Assembly (NCBI RefSeq): GCF_014203705.1
Contig: NZ_JACHJR010000001.1
Coordinates: forward strand, 4,588,001-4,652,000
Source: Kitasatospora gansuensis
GTDB taxonomy: Bacteria; Actinomycetota; Actinomycetes; Streptomycetales; Streptomycetaceae
Reading direction: 5' to 3'
Length of the DNA: 64,000 bases
A model generated the notes under the pieces. The model was not told where the DNA came from, did no database searches, and was given only the letters and a program-made list of their open reading frames with translations. How positions within the stretch are numbered: position 1 is the first letter of the stretch; each line of letters begins with the position of its first letter. Positions 1 to 8,454 of the stretch are shown here, in pieces. Made by a program: the position numbers and the translations under genes.

Positions 1-733
1 CAAGGCCAACGCCTCGGTCGCGAACGGCGGCATCGCCTGGGCCGTGGACGGCGTCAAGGTGGACGTCCGGCACTACACCGCCGCGCTGGGCGGCATCCTG
101 CCGCCGCGCGACCCGGCGTTCAGCGGCGTCTACGCCGGTCAGTACCGGGACAACGGCGGCCGGCTGGAGCGCTGGGACGGCACCGCCTGGCGGCCGAACC
201 CGGGCGCGGTCGGCCTGCCGAGCGCCCCCGGGGTGTACGCGGGCCAGTACCGGGACACCGGTGACCGGATGGAGCGCTGGGACGGCTCGGCCTGGCGCCC
301 GTACCCGATCCCGACCGCGCTGGCCTACACCGCGGACGCGGGGTACACCACCGGCGTCACCACCTTCGTGGAGTACCTCGCCGACACCCCGACCAACAGC
401 ACCCTGGCGGTGACCTTCCTGGCCCCGCCGTCCGGCCGGGTCGCGGTCAGCGTGGGCGCCAGGTTCGACCTGCTCGGCACCACCGCCACCACCTTCGCCG
501 AGATGTCGGCGACGGTCCGGCAGGGCAGCACCGTGGCGTCCGCCCCGGCCGACGAGACGGTGGCCACCGTGCTGAGCACGGTCAGCCCGACCCGGGTCTC
601 CGCCTCGACCACCTTCGTGGTCACCGGTCTGACCAAGTACTCCACGTACACCGCGACCACCTGTTACCGGATCTCCGAGGCCACCGGACGGGCCTGGTTC
701 GACAACCGGTACGTCCGGGTCGACCCGCTCTAG
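1..733 (+). CDS. Phage tail fibre-like protein, 5' end outside window
   Basis: The frame is open from base 2 to a TAG at 731-733, so the N-terminus lies outside the window. The visible part (about 243 residues) has two copies of a 24-residue cassette of the form GVYAGQYRDxGxRxERWDG, near bases 124-195 and 231-302. A Thr/Val/Ser-rich, probably beta-stranded C-terminal half follows. The cassette recurs once in the next gene. No enzymatic motif is visible. Its place ahead of tail, holin and endolysin genes on the same strand suggests a fibre or receptor-binding subunit of a siphovirus-like prophage or tail-like particle. The function is inferred from context only. Confidence 0.6.
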   Translation, partial: KANASVANGGIAWAVDGVKVDVRHYTAALGGILPPRDPAFSGVYAGQYRDNGGRLERWDGTAWRPNPGAVGLPSAPGVYAGQYRDTGDRMERWDGSAWRPYPIPTALAYTADAGYTTGVTTFVEYLADTPTNSTLAVTFLAPPSGRVAVSVGARFDLLGTTATTFAEMSATVRQGSTVASAPADETVATVLSTVSPTRVSASTTFVVTGLTKYSTYTATTCYRISEATGRAWFDNRYVRVDPL

Positions 734-764
734 TCCGCACCAACTTCACTGTCAGGAGGCAGAG

Positions 765-1814
765 ATGGCCGAGTTGAACCCCGTCACCGCGTGGCTCCAG
801 CCCACCGGTCAGACCCGCGCACACACCCGCGCCGCTCCGCTGGGAGCAATGGCTCCCGGCAGCGGCCACCGGATCAGCGTCAAGTCCGGCGTACTGCCCG
901 GTGCCGACCCGTTCGGTCTGCTGGAGCCGTCCGGGATGCAGTTCAAGCTCCAGTCCGGCAAGGCGGTGCTCCAGGGTGGCGCCTACCAGGGTGCCTACCC
1001 GGTGATCTGGTACGGCGACGACCCACTGGTACTCGCCGACGGCGACGCGCAGTTCGACCGGATCGACTCGGTCGTGCTGCGGGTCTACGACACCGGTTAC
1101 GAGGCGGCCGCGAGCGACCGGGCCACCATCGAGATCCTCAAGGGCACCCCGGCCGCCGCGCCGGTCGCACCGGCCCTGCCGGCCGCACCGGCGGTGGCGA
1201 TCCGGCTCTGGGACATCCGGGTCCGCAAGGGCGCCTCGGCCGGCACCGCGATCGACTGGAACCTGGACGTCACCGACAAGCGTGCCTGGACCGTCGGCGT
1301 CGGCGGCATCCTGCCGAAGGACACCAGCGGCGTCGGCGGCGGCTATCCGGGCCAGTACCGGGACAACGGAAGCGGCCTGGACCGCTGGGACGGCACCGGC
1401 TGGGCGGAGGTCGGAGCCTGGAAGGCCTACACCCCGGTGTGGACCGCCGAGACCACCAACCCGACCCTCGGGGACGGCACCCTGGAGGCCAGGTACACCA
1501 GGATCGGCCGCACCGTGCACGTCCGCGGCTACCTGCTCACCGGTACCACCACCGGCTACGGCGCCGGGCGTTGGCAGTTCACCCTGCCGCTGACGGCCTC
1601 CGCCGTCCCCGGCTATCAGATCGGCCAGGTCCAGCTCAGCGGCCAGTTCCGCTACATCGGCCAGCTGATGGTCTCGCCCAACACCGGTGCGGTGACCGTC
1701 TACTCACCGGGCCCGACCGGCTCGGCCCTCCAACTGGTCACCTCCACTTACCCGTTCACCTGGGGCGGCGGCGGGCAGCTGCTCCGCTTCTCCATGACCT
1801 ATGAGGCGATATGA
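765..1814 (+). CDS. Phage tail/structural protein with RDN-RWDG cassette
   Basis: 349 residues, ATG preceded by CAGGAGG. The N-terminal ~170 residues (MAELNPVTAWLQPTGQTRAH) resemble a virion attachment domain. An Ala/Pro-rich linker lies near residue 130. One copy of the GQYRDNGxGLDRWDGTGW cassette occurs near residues 190-215 and is shared with the upstream gene. The C-terminal 130 residues are Thr/Gly-rich and beta-strand-like. The stop overlaps the next start (ATGA). The shared cassette between different ends suggests a modular fibre pair. It is a structural phage protein by context; the precise role is unknown. Confidence 0.6.
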   Translation: MAELNPVTAWLQPTGQTRAHTRAAPLGAMAPGSGHRISVKSGVLPGADPFGLLEPSGMQFKLQSGKAVLQGGAYQGAYPVIWYGDDPLVLADGDAQFDRIDSVVLRVYDTGYEAAASDRATIEILKGTPAAAPVAPALPAAPAVAIRLWDIRVRKGASAGTAIDWNLDVTDKRAWTVGVGGILPKDTSGVGGGYPGQYRDNGSGLDRWDGTGWAEVGAWKAYTPVWTAETTNPTLGDGTLEARYTRIGRTVHVRGYLLTGTTTGYGAGRWQFTLPLTASAVPGYQIGQVQLSGQFRYIGQLMVSPNTGAVTVYSPGPTGSALQLVTSTYPFTWGGGGQLLRFSMTYEAI

Positions 1815-2917
1815 CCGGCGCGGACCCCGGCTACCGCGCGGTCTTCTGCGATCTGCGCACCGACCAGGTGATCGACGTACTCCCGCTCAGGGACGTCGAG
1901 TTCGACGACTACATCGGCAAACCGGGATCGCTGAGCGGGACCATCCCGGTGCCCAACCCCGACCTCGGCCGCCGGGTCCGCCGGGTGATCGAGGGCCGCA
2001 CCTCGCTCTACCTGGAGCGGGCCGGCGAGGTCTGGTGGGGCGGCATCGTCTGGACCGTCACCCCGCAGTCGGACGAGAACGGCGTGCTCACCGTCCCGGT
2101 GCAGGCCGCCACCTTCGACTCCTACCCGGCCCGCCGGCGGATCCGCGACGACCTCCGGCTGAACACCCGGGACAGCGCCGACCTGGTCACCGACCTGTGG
2201 CGGTACGTCCAGTCCGCCGCCGGCGGCGACATCGGGGTGACCTACGGGGACGGACTGGCCGGGGTCGAGCAGGAGTTCTTCTGGAAGGGCAGCGACGACA
2301 CCGTCGTCGAGGAGGCGATCGACCAGGTGCTGGCCGGAGCCGGCGGCCTGGAGTACCGGATCGCGGTCTACCGCGACCCGACCACCGGGGTCCGGCTGCG
2401 CCGGCTCCAGCTCGGCACCCCACAGATCGTCAGCACCGCCGCCGAACTGGTGCTGGACCGCCCCGGCGCGGTGCTCAGCTACTCCTTCCCCAGGGACGCC
2501 ACCCGGGGCGGCACCACGCTCCGGGTCAAGGGCGCCGACGTGGCCGGCGGCGACCTGTCGAACGACGCCAAGCCGATGCTCTCGGCCGAGGCCGTCGCGC
2601 AGAACCTGATCGACGGCGGCCACCCCAGGATCGACCTGTCCGCCGAGTTCAGCACCGTCAGCAAGCAGGCCCAGCTCGACAAGATCGCCAAGGACCAACT
2701 CAAGGCCGCCACCGGGGCGGTGGTGATCCCGACGGTCCGGATCGCGCTCGGCCAGGGCGCCCCGTCCGCGCTGCTCGGGCGGACCGCCCGGCTGCGGATC
2801 GTGGACGAGTGGTTCGCCGAGGGCCTGGACGCCCGGTACCGGGTGGTCGGCCTGCGGGTCACCCCGCCGGAGCGTGGCCGGCCCGAGGCGGCCGACCTCT
2901 ACCTGGAGGAACTGTGA
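1811..2917 (+). CDS. Minor tail protein (siphovirus tail-tip type)
   Basis: 368 residues, ATG overlapping the previous stop by 4 bases. The layout resembles tail-tip/minor tail proteins of actinobacterial siphophages: an N-terminal beta domain (YRAVFCDLRTDQVIDVLPL), then WWGGIVWTVTPQ, a central domain with a TFDSYPARRRIRDDLR stretch, and a C-terminal domain ending in RVTPPERGRPEAADLYLEEL. No signal peptide or membrane segment is seen. The family call comes from overall pattern and position between fibre genes, so it is tentative. Protein-level structure comparison would settle it. Confidence 0.55.
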   Translation: MTGADPGYRAVFCDLRTDQVIDVLPLRDVEFDDYIGKPGSLSGTIPVPNPDLGRRVRRVIEGRTSLYLERAGEVWWGGIVWTVTPQSDENGVLTVPVQAATFDSYPARRRIRDDLRLNTRDSADLVTDLWRYVQSAAGGDIGVTYGDGLAGVEQEFFWKGSDDTVVEEAIDQVLAGAGGLEYRIAVYRDPTTGVRLRRLQLGTPQIVSTAAELVLDRPGAVLSYSFPRDATRGGTTLRVKGADVAGGDLSNDAKPMLSAEAVAQNLIDGGHPRIDLSAEFSTVSKQAQLDKIAKDQLKAATGAVVIPTVRIALGQGAPSALLGRTARLRIVDEWFAEGLDARYRVVGLRVTPPERGRPEAADLYLEEL

Positions 2918-2943
2918 CCAGCACGTTCGAGGAGGGACCGTAG

Positions 2944-3657
2944 ATGGCAGTGCTGCCCGAGAACATCGTGGACCGGCTGCGGGACATGCAGCGGAAGATC
3001 CAGCAGGTCGCCGTCGAGGCCCGCAACCGCCCGGCGCTCACCCGCATCCTCGGCGACCTCACGGTCTCCGGCGGCGGTCGGCTCACCGTCCGCGCACCCG
3101 ACGACAAGACCCTGCTCCGGATCGGTGACATCACCGCGCCGAACGCCGCCCCGCAGCAGGGCATGCTGACCTACCGGGACGACGGCACGCTCGCGTTCAG
3201 CATCAGCGGCAGTGGCAGCGACCGGCAGTGGGTCGGCATCTGGGACCGCTTCGAGCACCTGGTGGTCTCCGACGACACCCTGACCGGCGGACTGGCCCGG
3301 CCGTACATCCCGATCCCGCTCTACCCCGCCCCGACGCCGATCACCTCCTCCGGCTGGACCCGGGTGCTGCAGGCCGGGATGTTCCTCCAGCACCCGAAGA
3401 TCGCGGTCGGCGTCTGGGTCTCGGCGGCGGCCGCCACCACCGTCGAGGCACGCGTGATGTACCTCAACTCCTCCGGTGTATCGGTGCAGTTGGGCAGCAG
3501 CGTGACCGCCAACGGGACGGCGACCACCCAGCAGGTGATCGACTTCCACGGCCAGACCCCGTTCACCTGGAGCAACCTCTACATCGAGGCCCGCCGCACC
3601 GTCGGCACGGGCGCGGCCTCGGCGGGCGTGCTGTTCGCCGAGGGCCGCCAGACCTGA
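2944..3657 (+). CDS. Phage tail/baseplate-like protein with N-terminal helix
   Basis: 237 residues, ATG with GAGGAGGGA about 8 bases upstream. The first ~35 residues (ENIVDRLRDMQRKIQQVAVE) look like an amphipathic trimerisation or attachment helix. A short beta segment with SGGGRLTVRAPDDKTLLRIG follows, a pattern common in phage fibre shafts. The C-terminal half is Thr/Ser/Ala-rich and beta-like. It sits between the minor tail gene and the lysis genes, so a receptor-binding or distal tail role is likely. No enzymatic motif is seen. Confidence 0.55.
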   Translation: MAVLPENIVDRLRDMQRKIQQVAVEARNRPALTRILGDLTVSGGGRLTVRAPDDKTLLRIGDITAPNAAPQQGMLTYRDDGTLAFSISGSGSDRQWVGIWDRFEHLVVSDDTLTGGLARPYIPIPLYPAPTPITSSGWTRVLQAGMFLQHPKIAVGVWVSAAAATTVEARVMYLNSSGVSVQLGSSVTANGTATTQQVIDFHGQTPFTWSNLYIEARRTVGTGAASAGVLFAEGRQT

Positions 3658-3684
3658 CCAGCCGTCAACTCCCAGGAGGACCAC

Positions 3685-3840
3685 ATGTCCGTACCCGCGC
3701 CGGAGCAGCCGGCCGAGGAGGTCATCACCTTCCCCGGCGGCTTCATCCTGCTCCCGCCCGACCCCAATCCGCTGCCGCTGCCCGAGCTCCCGCAGGACGA
3801 GGTGCCGGCCGCACTGCCGGTGGACGTCGAACTCCCCTGA
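3685..3840 (+). CDS. Small proline-rich phage-module protein (51 aa)
   Basis: ATG at 3685 with CCAGGAGGA just upstream, TGA at 3838-3840. The 51-residue product is rich in Pro and acidic residues (repeated LP and PxxE/D) and lacks a membrane segment or signal peptide. Small proline-rich genes of this kind often sit between fibre and lysis genes in actinophages. The strong ribosome-binding site and tight fit between neighbours support it as real. No function can be assigned. A strong hairpin follows at 3855-3891. Confidence 0.6.
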   Translation: MSVPAPEQPAEEVITFPGGFILLPPDPNPLPLPELPQDEVPAALPVDVELP

Positions 3841-3854
3841 CCCGTCCGCGTGTT

Positions 3855-3891
3855 CGGCCCCGTACCCGCCTCTCCGGCGGGTGCGGGGCCG
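3855..3891 (+). terminator. Hairpin terminator after tail genes
   Basis: A 16-bp stem (one G-T pair) with a TCTCC loop, left arm beginning CGGCCCCG and right arm ending CGGGGCCG. CTTCGTTTC follows. It separates the tail-fibre genes from the holin/endolysin genes. Confidence 0.6.
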
Positions 3892-3924
3892 CTTCGTTTC
3901 CCCGACTCCCCTGGAGGCACCGCC

Positions 3925-4161
3925 ATGTCCGACTCCACCCGCCGCACCCTGCGCACCGCCGTACAGACCGTGCTCGGTCTGCTCGCCGCCCTTCCGCTGC
4001 TGGTCGACAGCGGCACCCTGCCCGCCACCCTGCCGGGACTGGCGCTGGCGGTCACCGTCTCCGGGACGGTCACCCGGCTGATGGCGCTGCCCGGCATCGA
4101 GCGGCTGCTGCCCGGCTGGCTGCACCGCGAGACCGCCGACGCGCCGTCGGGCGACCGGTGA
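3925..4161 (+). CDS. Holin-like small membrane protein
   Basis: 78 residues, ATG with CTGGAGG upstream. Two hydrophobic segments are visible (about residues 12-30, QTVLGLLAALPLLVDSG, and 34-52, LPGLALAVTVSGTVTRLM), joined by a short turn. A charged tail ends it. Two short transmembrane segments, about 80 residues, and placement directly before an endolysin are typical of actinophage holins, which open the membrane for lysin release. The stop overlaps the next GTG by 4 bases, so the two are probably co-translated. Confidence 0.65.
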   Translation: MSDSTRRTLRTAVQTVLGLLAALPLLVDSGTLPATLPGLALAVTVSGTVTRLMALPGIERLLPGWLHRETADAPSGDR

Positions 4162-4499
4162 TCGCAGACGCCCTCGGCACGGCCCCCGTCGACACCGTCG
4201 TGGTCTGGTGCGGCGCGCTCACCGCCGTCACCGCGGCGACCGGAATGCTCTGGCGGCTGGGCCGGGTCGTCCGCCAGATCGCCCACCGGGTCGAGGAGTT
4301 CAGCGAGGACTGGCAGGGCACCGAGCCCCGCCCCGGCGTCCCGGGCCGCGAGGGCGTGATGACCCGGCTCGACGGCATCGAACGACGGCTCAGCGCCGTC
4401 GAGCACGAACTCCGCCCCAACAGCGGCTCCTCGATGCGCGACGCGATCGACCGGGTGGACCGCCGCACGCTCCGCTTCTCGCCCGACGCGGAGGCGTGA
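4158..4499 (+). CDS. Membrane-anchored coiled-coil phage protein (DUF2746-like)
   Basis: 113 residues, GTG start overlapping the holin stop. One N-terminal hydrophobic span (about residues 9-30, DTVVVWCGALTAVTAATGML) is followed by a basic stretch, an acidic segment with EDWQGTEPRPGVPGREGVM, and a helical region (MTRLDGIERRLSAVEHEL) likely to form a coiled coil. This order resembles small membrane proteins found beside actinophage holins. A second holin, a holin regulator or a spanin-like part are all possible. Confidence 0.55.
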   Translation: MIADALGTAPVDTVVVWCGALTAVTAATGMLWRLGRVVRQIAHRVEEFSEDWQGTEPRPGVPGREGVMTRLDGIERRLSAVEHELRPNSGSSMRDAIDRVDRRTLRFSPDAEA

Positions 4500-4535
4500 A
4501 CTCCCTTGCCCATACACTGAATTCAGGAGGCAGCC

Positions 4536-5333
4536 ATGCAGTTCGTCTCACGCGCCCAGTGGGGCGCCACCCCGCCCAGGAGTGACTGGCGGTACGTCGA
4601 CGGCACCCGCGGCGTCAAGATCCACTACGAGGGCACCGCCGTCCCGTCCGACCTCCCCGCCGACCACTCCCGCTGCGCCGGCCGGGTCCGGGCCATCCAG
4701 GCCGCCCACCTGGCCGACCGGAACGAGGGCTGGATCGACATCGCGTACACGGCGGTGGTCTGCCCGCACGGCCACGTCTTCGAGGGCCGCGGCGCGCACC
4801 ACCAGACCGGCGCCAACGGCGGGGCCTCGCTCAACCGGGACCACTACGCGGTCTGCGCGATGGTCGGCGACTCCGGCCTGACCGAGCCCACCGAGGCGAT
4901 GCTGCACGGCCTGCGGGACGCGGTCGAGTGGCTCCAGCGCGACGGCGGCGCGGGCCCGGAGATCAAGGGCCACCGGGACGGCTACGCCACCAGCTGCCCC
5001 GGCGGCCCGCTCTACGCCTGGGTCCAGTCCGGCGCCCCCCGCCCCGGCGGGGCACCCGCCGTGCAGCCGCCCGCCCCCCAGCAGCCCACCGGCCCGGACT
5101 GGCCCGGCGTGTACCTGCGCGCCACCACCCACCACGAGGCCGCCCGGATCTGGCAGCAGCGGATGCGCGACCGCGGCTGGCCGATCGACGTGGACGGCTG
5201 GTTCGGCCCGGCCTCGGCCGAGGTGGCCCGCCGCTTCCAGGAGGATTGCACAACTCACGGTTGGCCACTGAGTGCTGACGGTATTGTTGGTCCGGCCACC
5301 TGGAAGGCTTCTTGGGAGCGGCCGGTCTCGTGA
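4536..5333 (+). CDS. Endolysin: N-acetylmuramoyl-L-alanine amidase with peptidoglycan-binding domain
   Basis: 265 residues, ATG after AGGAGGCAGCC. Residues 1-165 form an amidase_2/PGRP domain opening with FVSRAQWGATPPRSD. Likely zinc ligands are His30, His146 and Cys154, with Tyr71 at the catalytic tyrosine position. Such enzymes cut the amide between MurNAc and L-Ala. A Pro-rich linker (about 165-190) joins a C-terminal peptidoglycan-binding repeat (DVDGWFGPASAEVARRFQED). No signal peptide is present, fitting holin-dependent export. From about base 5245 the last ~30 codons switch abruptly to A/T third positions, unlike the rest of the gene, which suggests a recombination joint. Confidence 0.88.
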   Translation: MQFVSRAQWGATPPRSDWRYVDGTRGVKIHYEGTAVPSDLPADHSRCAGRVRAIQAAHLADRNEGWIDIAYTAVVCPHGHVFEGRGAHHQTGANGGASLNRDHYAVCAMVGDSGLTEPTEAMLHGLRDAVEWLQRDGGAGPEIKGHRDGYATSCPGGPLYAWVQSGAPRPGGAPAVQPPAPQQPTGPDWPGVYLRATTHHEAARIWQQRMRDRGWPIDVDGWFGPASAEVARRFQEDCTTHGWPLSADGIVGPATWKASWERPVS

Positions 5334-5965
5334 AGGTATGCACGCGATGCACTGTTGAAAAGTCGATGGACGCCTTCCACGCGCACGCCGGGCAGCCGGA
5401 CGGCCGGCATCCTTGGTGCAAGGACTGCCGTAGTGTCCTTGGCAAGGCGGAACGTCTGGCCAAGAACCAGCATGCCCTGCGGGCAGCGGAGTTGGCGAAG
5501 GACGGCCTGAAAGCCTGCTCGAGTTGCGGGCAGGTCAAGGACTTCGAGGACTTCTACCGGCGTTCGGCCAGTCCGACGGGCCGGAAGTCCCAGTGCATCG
5601 CGTGCTACCGCGACGGGCAGCGGGAGTACAACGCGACCGAACAGGCCAAGCGGCGCAAGCACGCCGAGCGCGCCCGCCGCCGCGCCCAGGACCCTGAGCG
5701 CTACGACCGTTCGCTGCGGGCAGCGCAGTTCAAGAGCAAGTACGGGATCACGCTGGCGCGTTACGAGCAGATGCTCGCCGACCAGGGAAGTTGCTGTGCG
5801 GTGTGTGGCCTGCTTGCGGGGGACCGGGCCTTGCAGGTGGACCACTGTCACACGACCGGGAGAGTCCGAGGCCTGCTCTGCCGGAAGTGCAATAGCGGAA
5901 TCGGGATGCTGGGCGACAGCCCGGAAGGCGTTCAGCGAGCTCTGAGTTATCTGCTGCGGACGTAG
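5330..5965 (+). CDS. Recombination endonuclease VII-like protein
   Basis: 211 residues. GTG at 5330 overlaps the endolysin stop by 4 bases; an in-frame TTG at 5312 is the alternative. The N-terminal ~75 residues hold two CxxC pairs (CTRC...CKDC and CSSC...CIAC) suggesting zinc knuckles. The C-terminal domain has CCAVCGLL followed by DHCHTTGRVRGLLCRKCN, the endonuclease VII/HNH signature with a CxxC...CxxC zinc site. Family members resolve branched DNA or nick during packaging. Codon use is less G/C-biased than in flanking host genes, pointing to acquired DNA. It ends the phage module. Confidence 0.82.
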   Translation: MKVCTRCTVEKSMDAFHAHAGQPDGRHPWCKDCRSVLGKAERLAKNQHALRAAELAKDGLKACSSCGQVKDFEDFYRRSASPTGRKSQCIACYRDGQREYNATEQAKRRKHAERARRRAQDPERYDRSLRAAQFKSKYGITLARYEQMLADQGSCCAVCGLLAGDRALQVDHCHTTGRVRGLLCRKCNSGIGMLGDSPEGVQRALSYLLRT

Positions 5966-6037
5966 CCCGGCAGGGATTCGGTCCGACCCCTCCCGGAAAC
6001 ACGATCGAACGCCTACGCTCACGGCTCAACATCTCCG

Positions 6038-6049
6038 TACCGGCCGGTA
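6038..6049. promoter_or_regulatory. Palindrome TACCGGCCGGTA before MFS gene
   Basis: A perfect 12-bp palindrome ends 25 bases before the MFS start. TetR-family operators upstream of transporter genes often have this form, but no regulator gene lies nearby. It is a candidate operator only. Confidence 0.35.
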
Positions 6050-6074
6050 GCGCCGTAGTGAGTGAGGCCGAGCC

Positions 6075-7253
6075 ATGCCCGAGCAGCAGGTGGACGCGCG
6101 GTTGCGCCGGTCGCGGGCGGCGGTGGCGGTGAGCTTCGTGCTGCAGGGGGTCACCTTCGCGCTGCTGGTGACCTGCATCCCGGAGATCCAGCGCCGGTAC
6201 GGGCTGAGCGACGGGCTGCTGCCGGTCTTCCTGGCGGCGGTGCCGATCCTGGCGGGTGTGGGTTCGGTGGCCTCCGAGTCGGTGGCCGGGCGGGTCGGGG
6301 CGAAGGTCGTGCTGCGGGTGGTGCAGCCCGCCGTGTGCGTCAGTCTGGCGCTGGTCGGGCTGGGCGGCGAACTGTGGGAACTCGCCATCGCGCTGGGCCT
6401 GTTCGGCCTGCTGGTCGGGGCTCTCGACGCGAGTATGAACATGCTCGGGGTCGGCCTTCAGCGCCGGTACGGCCGGAGCATCATGATCGGCTTCCATGCC
6501 GCGTTCAGCCTCGGCGGCATCCTCGGCGCCGCACTGGCCGGCCTCGGCTCGCACTACGAACTCGACCTGCCGCTGCTGTTCGGCGGCGCGGCCGCGCTGC
6601 TGATCCCGCTCGCGCTGGCGGCCGGCACCCGCTTCCCCGGACCGGCCGAACTCGGCGACGCCGTACGGGAGGCGGCCACCGCCGCGGCCGCCCGGATCCC
6701 CTGGCGTCCGCTGCTGCCGCTGTGCGCCGCGATGGCGTTCGCGTACATCGCCGACGCCTCGGTCTCCAACTACAGCGTCAAGTACCTGACCGACGTCCTC
6801 GGCAGCCCGGAGGACCTGGCCAAGCTCTCCTACCTCGGCTACATGGTGGCGATGCTGCTCGGCCGGGCGCTCGGCGACCGGGCGGTGGAGCGCTGGGGCG
6901 CGGTCCCGGTGGTGCGCGGCGGGGCGGCGCTGGCCGCGCTCGGCTTCGCGCTGGCCGCCGCCGCGCCGGGCGAGTGGGCCGGGGTGGCCGCGTTCACTGT
7001 GCTGGGCTTCGGCATCTGCGCGATCATCCCGCAGGTCTTCGCGGCGGGCGGCCGGCTCCTCCCGGACGCCTCCGACGCGGCGGTCGCCCGGCTCAACCTG
7101 TTCAACTACGTCGGCTTCCTGATCGGCTCCCCGCTGGTCGGCGCCCTGGCCGAGGCGGGATCGTTCCGGCTGGCGCTGCTGGCCCCGATGGTGCTGATCC
7201 TCGCCATCCTCCCGCTGGCCCGGCACTTCGGCGGAGCACCCGTCGCCCGATAA
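6075..7253 (+). CDS. MFS transporter
   Basis: 392 residues starting at ATG 6075. About twelve hydrophobic spans are visible, beginning VAVSFVLQGVTFALLVTC. A loop with SESVAGRVGAKVVLR sits where the MFS motif A between helices 2 and 3 is expected. A central cytoplasmic loop follows residue 190. The length and two six-helix halves fit the major facilitator superfamily; DASMNMLGVGLQRRYGRSIM is typical of the sugar/drug-proton symporter branch. The substrate cannot be read from sequence. It is separated from the phage module by about 110 bases and has host-like codon use. Confidence 0.82.
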   Translation: MPEQQVDARLRRSRAAVAVSFVLQGVTFALLVTCIPEIQRRYGLSDGLLPVFLAAVPILAGVGSVASESVAGRVGAKVVLRVVQPAVCVSLALVGLGGELWELAIALGLFGLLVGALDASMNMLGVGLQRRYGRSIMIGFHAAFSLGGILGAALAGLGSHYELDLPLLFGGAAALLIPLALAAGTRFPGPAELGDAVREAATAAAARIPWRPLLPLCAAMAFAYIADASVSNYSVKYLTDVLGSPEDLAKLSYLGYMVAMLLGRALGDRAVERWGAVPVVRGGAALAALGFALAAAAPGEWAGVAAFTVLGFGICAIIPQVFAAGGRLLPDASDAAVARLNLFNYVGFLIGSPLVGALAEAGSFRLALLAPMVLILAILPLARHFGGAPVAR

Positions 7254-7263
7254 CGTGTCACCC

Positions 7264-8454
7264 ATGCCCGAGAACTGCGCCGGCCTGCACCTGTACTGGG
7301 ACGAGGCCGTCACCTCGTACGACTTCGGGGCGGGGCACCCGATGGACCCGACCAGGCTGGCGTTGACCATGCGGCTGGTGGAGGCGTTCGGGCTGACCAC
7401 TGCGCCCGGGGTGACCGTCCGGGCCGCGCCGCCGGCGGGGGAGTCGACGCTGCGGCTGGTGCACACCGCCGGGTACGTGGACGCCGTCCGCCGGATCGCC
7501 GCCGAACCGGAGCGCAGCGACCCCGCGCACGGCCTGGGCACCGCCGACAACTGGGCGTTCAAGGCCCAGCACACCGCCTCCGCGCTGATCGCCGGCCAGT
7601 CGGTGGCCGGCGCCGAGGCGGTCTGGCGCGGCGAGGAGGTCCGACACGCCGTCAACTTCGCGGGCGGCCTGCACCACGCGATGCCCGACAAGGCGGCCGG
7701 CTTCTGCGTCTACAACGACCCCGCGCTGGCGATCGCCCGGCTGCTGGAGCTCGGCGCCGAGCGGGTCGCGTACGTGGACGTGGACGTGCACCACGGCGAC
7801 GGCGTGCAGGCGGCGTTCTGGAACGACCCCCGGGTGCTCACCGTCTCGCTGCACGAGAGCCCGGCCACCCTCTTCCCGGAGACCGGCTGGGCCACCGAGA
7901 CCGGTGGCCCGGACGCCCCCGGCACCGCCGCCAACCTGCCGCTGCCCGCCGGGACGGGCGACGCGGGCTGGCTGCGCGCCTTCCACGCCTTCGTCCCCGA
8001 GCTGCTCTCCGCGTTCCGCCCGCAGGTGATCGTCAGTCAGCACGGCGCCGACACCCATCTGGCCGACCCGCTGGCCCACCTGACGGTCAGTCTGGACGCC
8101 CAGCGGCTGGTCGCCGAGGCGATGCACGAGCTGGCCCACCACTACGCGGACGGCCGCTGGCTGGCCCTGGGCGGCGGCGGGTACGCGGTGGTGGACGTGG
8201 TGCCGGCCGCCTGGACCCACCTGGTGGCGATCGCTGCCGGGCACCCGATCGACCCGGCCACCGAGCTCCCCGCCGAGTGGCGCGCCGAGGCCGAGCGGCT
8301 GACCGGCCGCCCGGGCCCGGCCCGGATGACCGACGGCGTCGAGCCGCACTGGCGGGACTTCCACGACCACGGCTACGACCCCGGCGACCGGCTGGACCAG
8401 GCGATCCTGGCCGCCCGCCGCGCCGTCCTCCCGCACCACGGCCTGCTGCCGTGA
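7264..8454 (+). CDS. acuC: AcuC-type (histone deacetylase-like) protein
   Basis: 396 residues; ATG 7264 is preferred over GTG 7255 because homologues begin near MPENCAGLHLYWDEA. Class I histone-deacetylase-fold motifs are intact: GGLHHAMPDKAAGFCVYND (catalytic His pair), YVDVDVHHGDGVQ (zinc Asp and His), VSQHGADTH (second zinc Asp) and LGGGGY. In bacteria AcuC-type enzymes remove acetyl groups from lysines, notably on acyl-CoA synthetases, tuning acetate/propionate use. The stop overlaps the next GTG by 4 bases. Confidence 0.85.
   Translation: MPENCAGLHLYWDEAVTSYDFGAGHPMDPTRLALTMRLVEAFGLTTAPGVTVRAAPPAGESTLRLVHTAGYVDAVRRIAAEPERSDPAHGLGTADNWAFKAQHTASALIAGQSVAGAEAVWRGEEVRHAVNFAGGLHHAMPDKAAGFCVYNDPALAIARLLELGAERVAYVDVDVHHGDGVQAAFWNDPRVLTVSLHESPATLFPETGWATETGGPDAPGTAANLPLPAGTGDAGWLRAFHAFVPELLSAFRPQVIVSQHGADTHLADPLAHLTVSLDAQRLVAEAMHELAHHYADGRWLALGGGGYAVVDVVPAAWTHLVAIAAGHPIDPATELPAEWRAEAERLTGRPGPARMTDGVEPHWRDFHDHGYDPGDRLDQAILAARRAVLPHHGLLP

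Noticed and set aside
1..5965. Possibility of a contractile injection system or tailocin
   Set aside because: No sheath, tube or AAA ATPase gene is visible. The holin and endolysin with siphovirus-like tail genes fit a prophage or tail module better, but the left part is outside the window.
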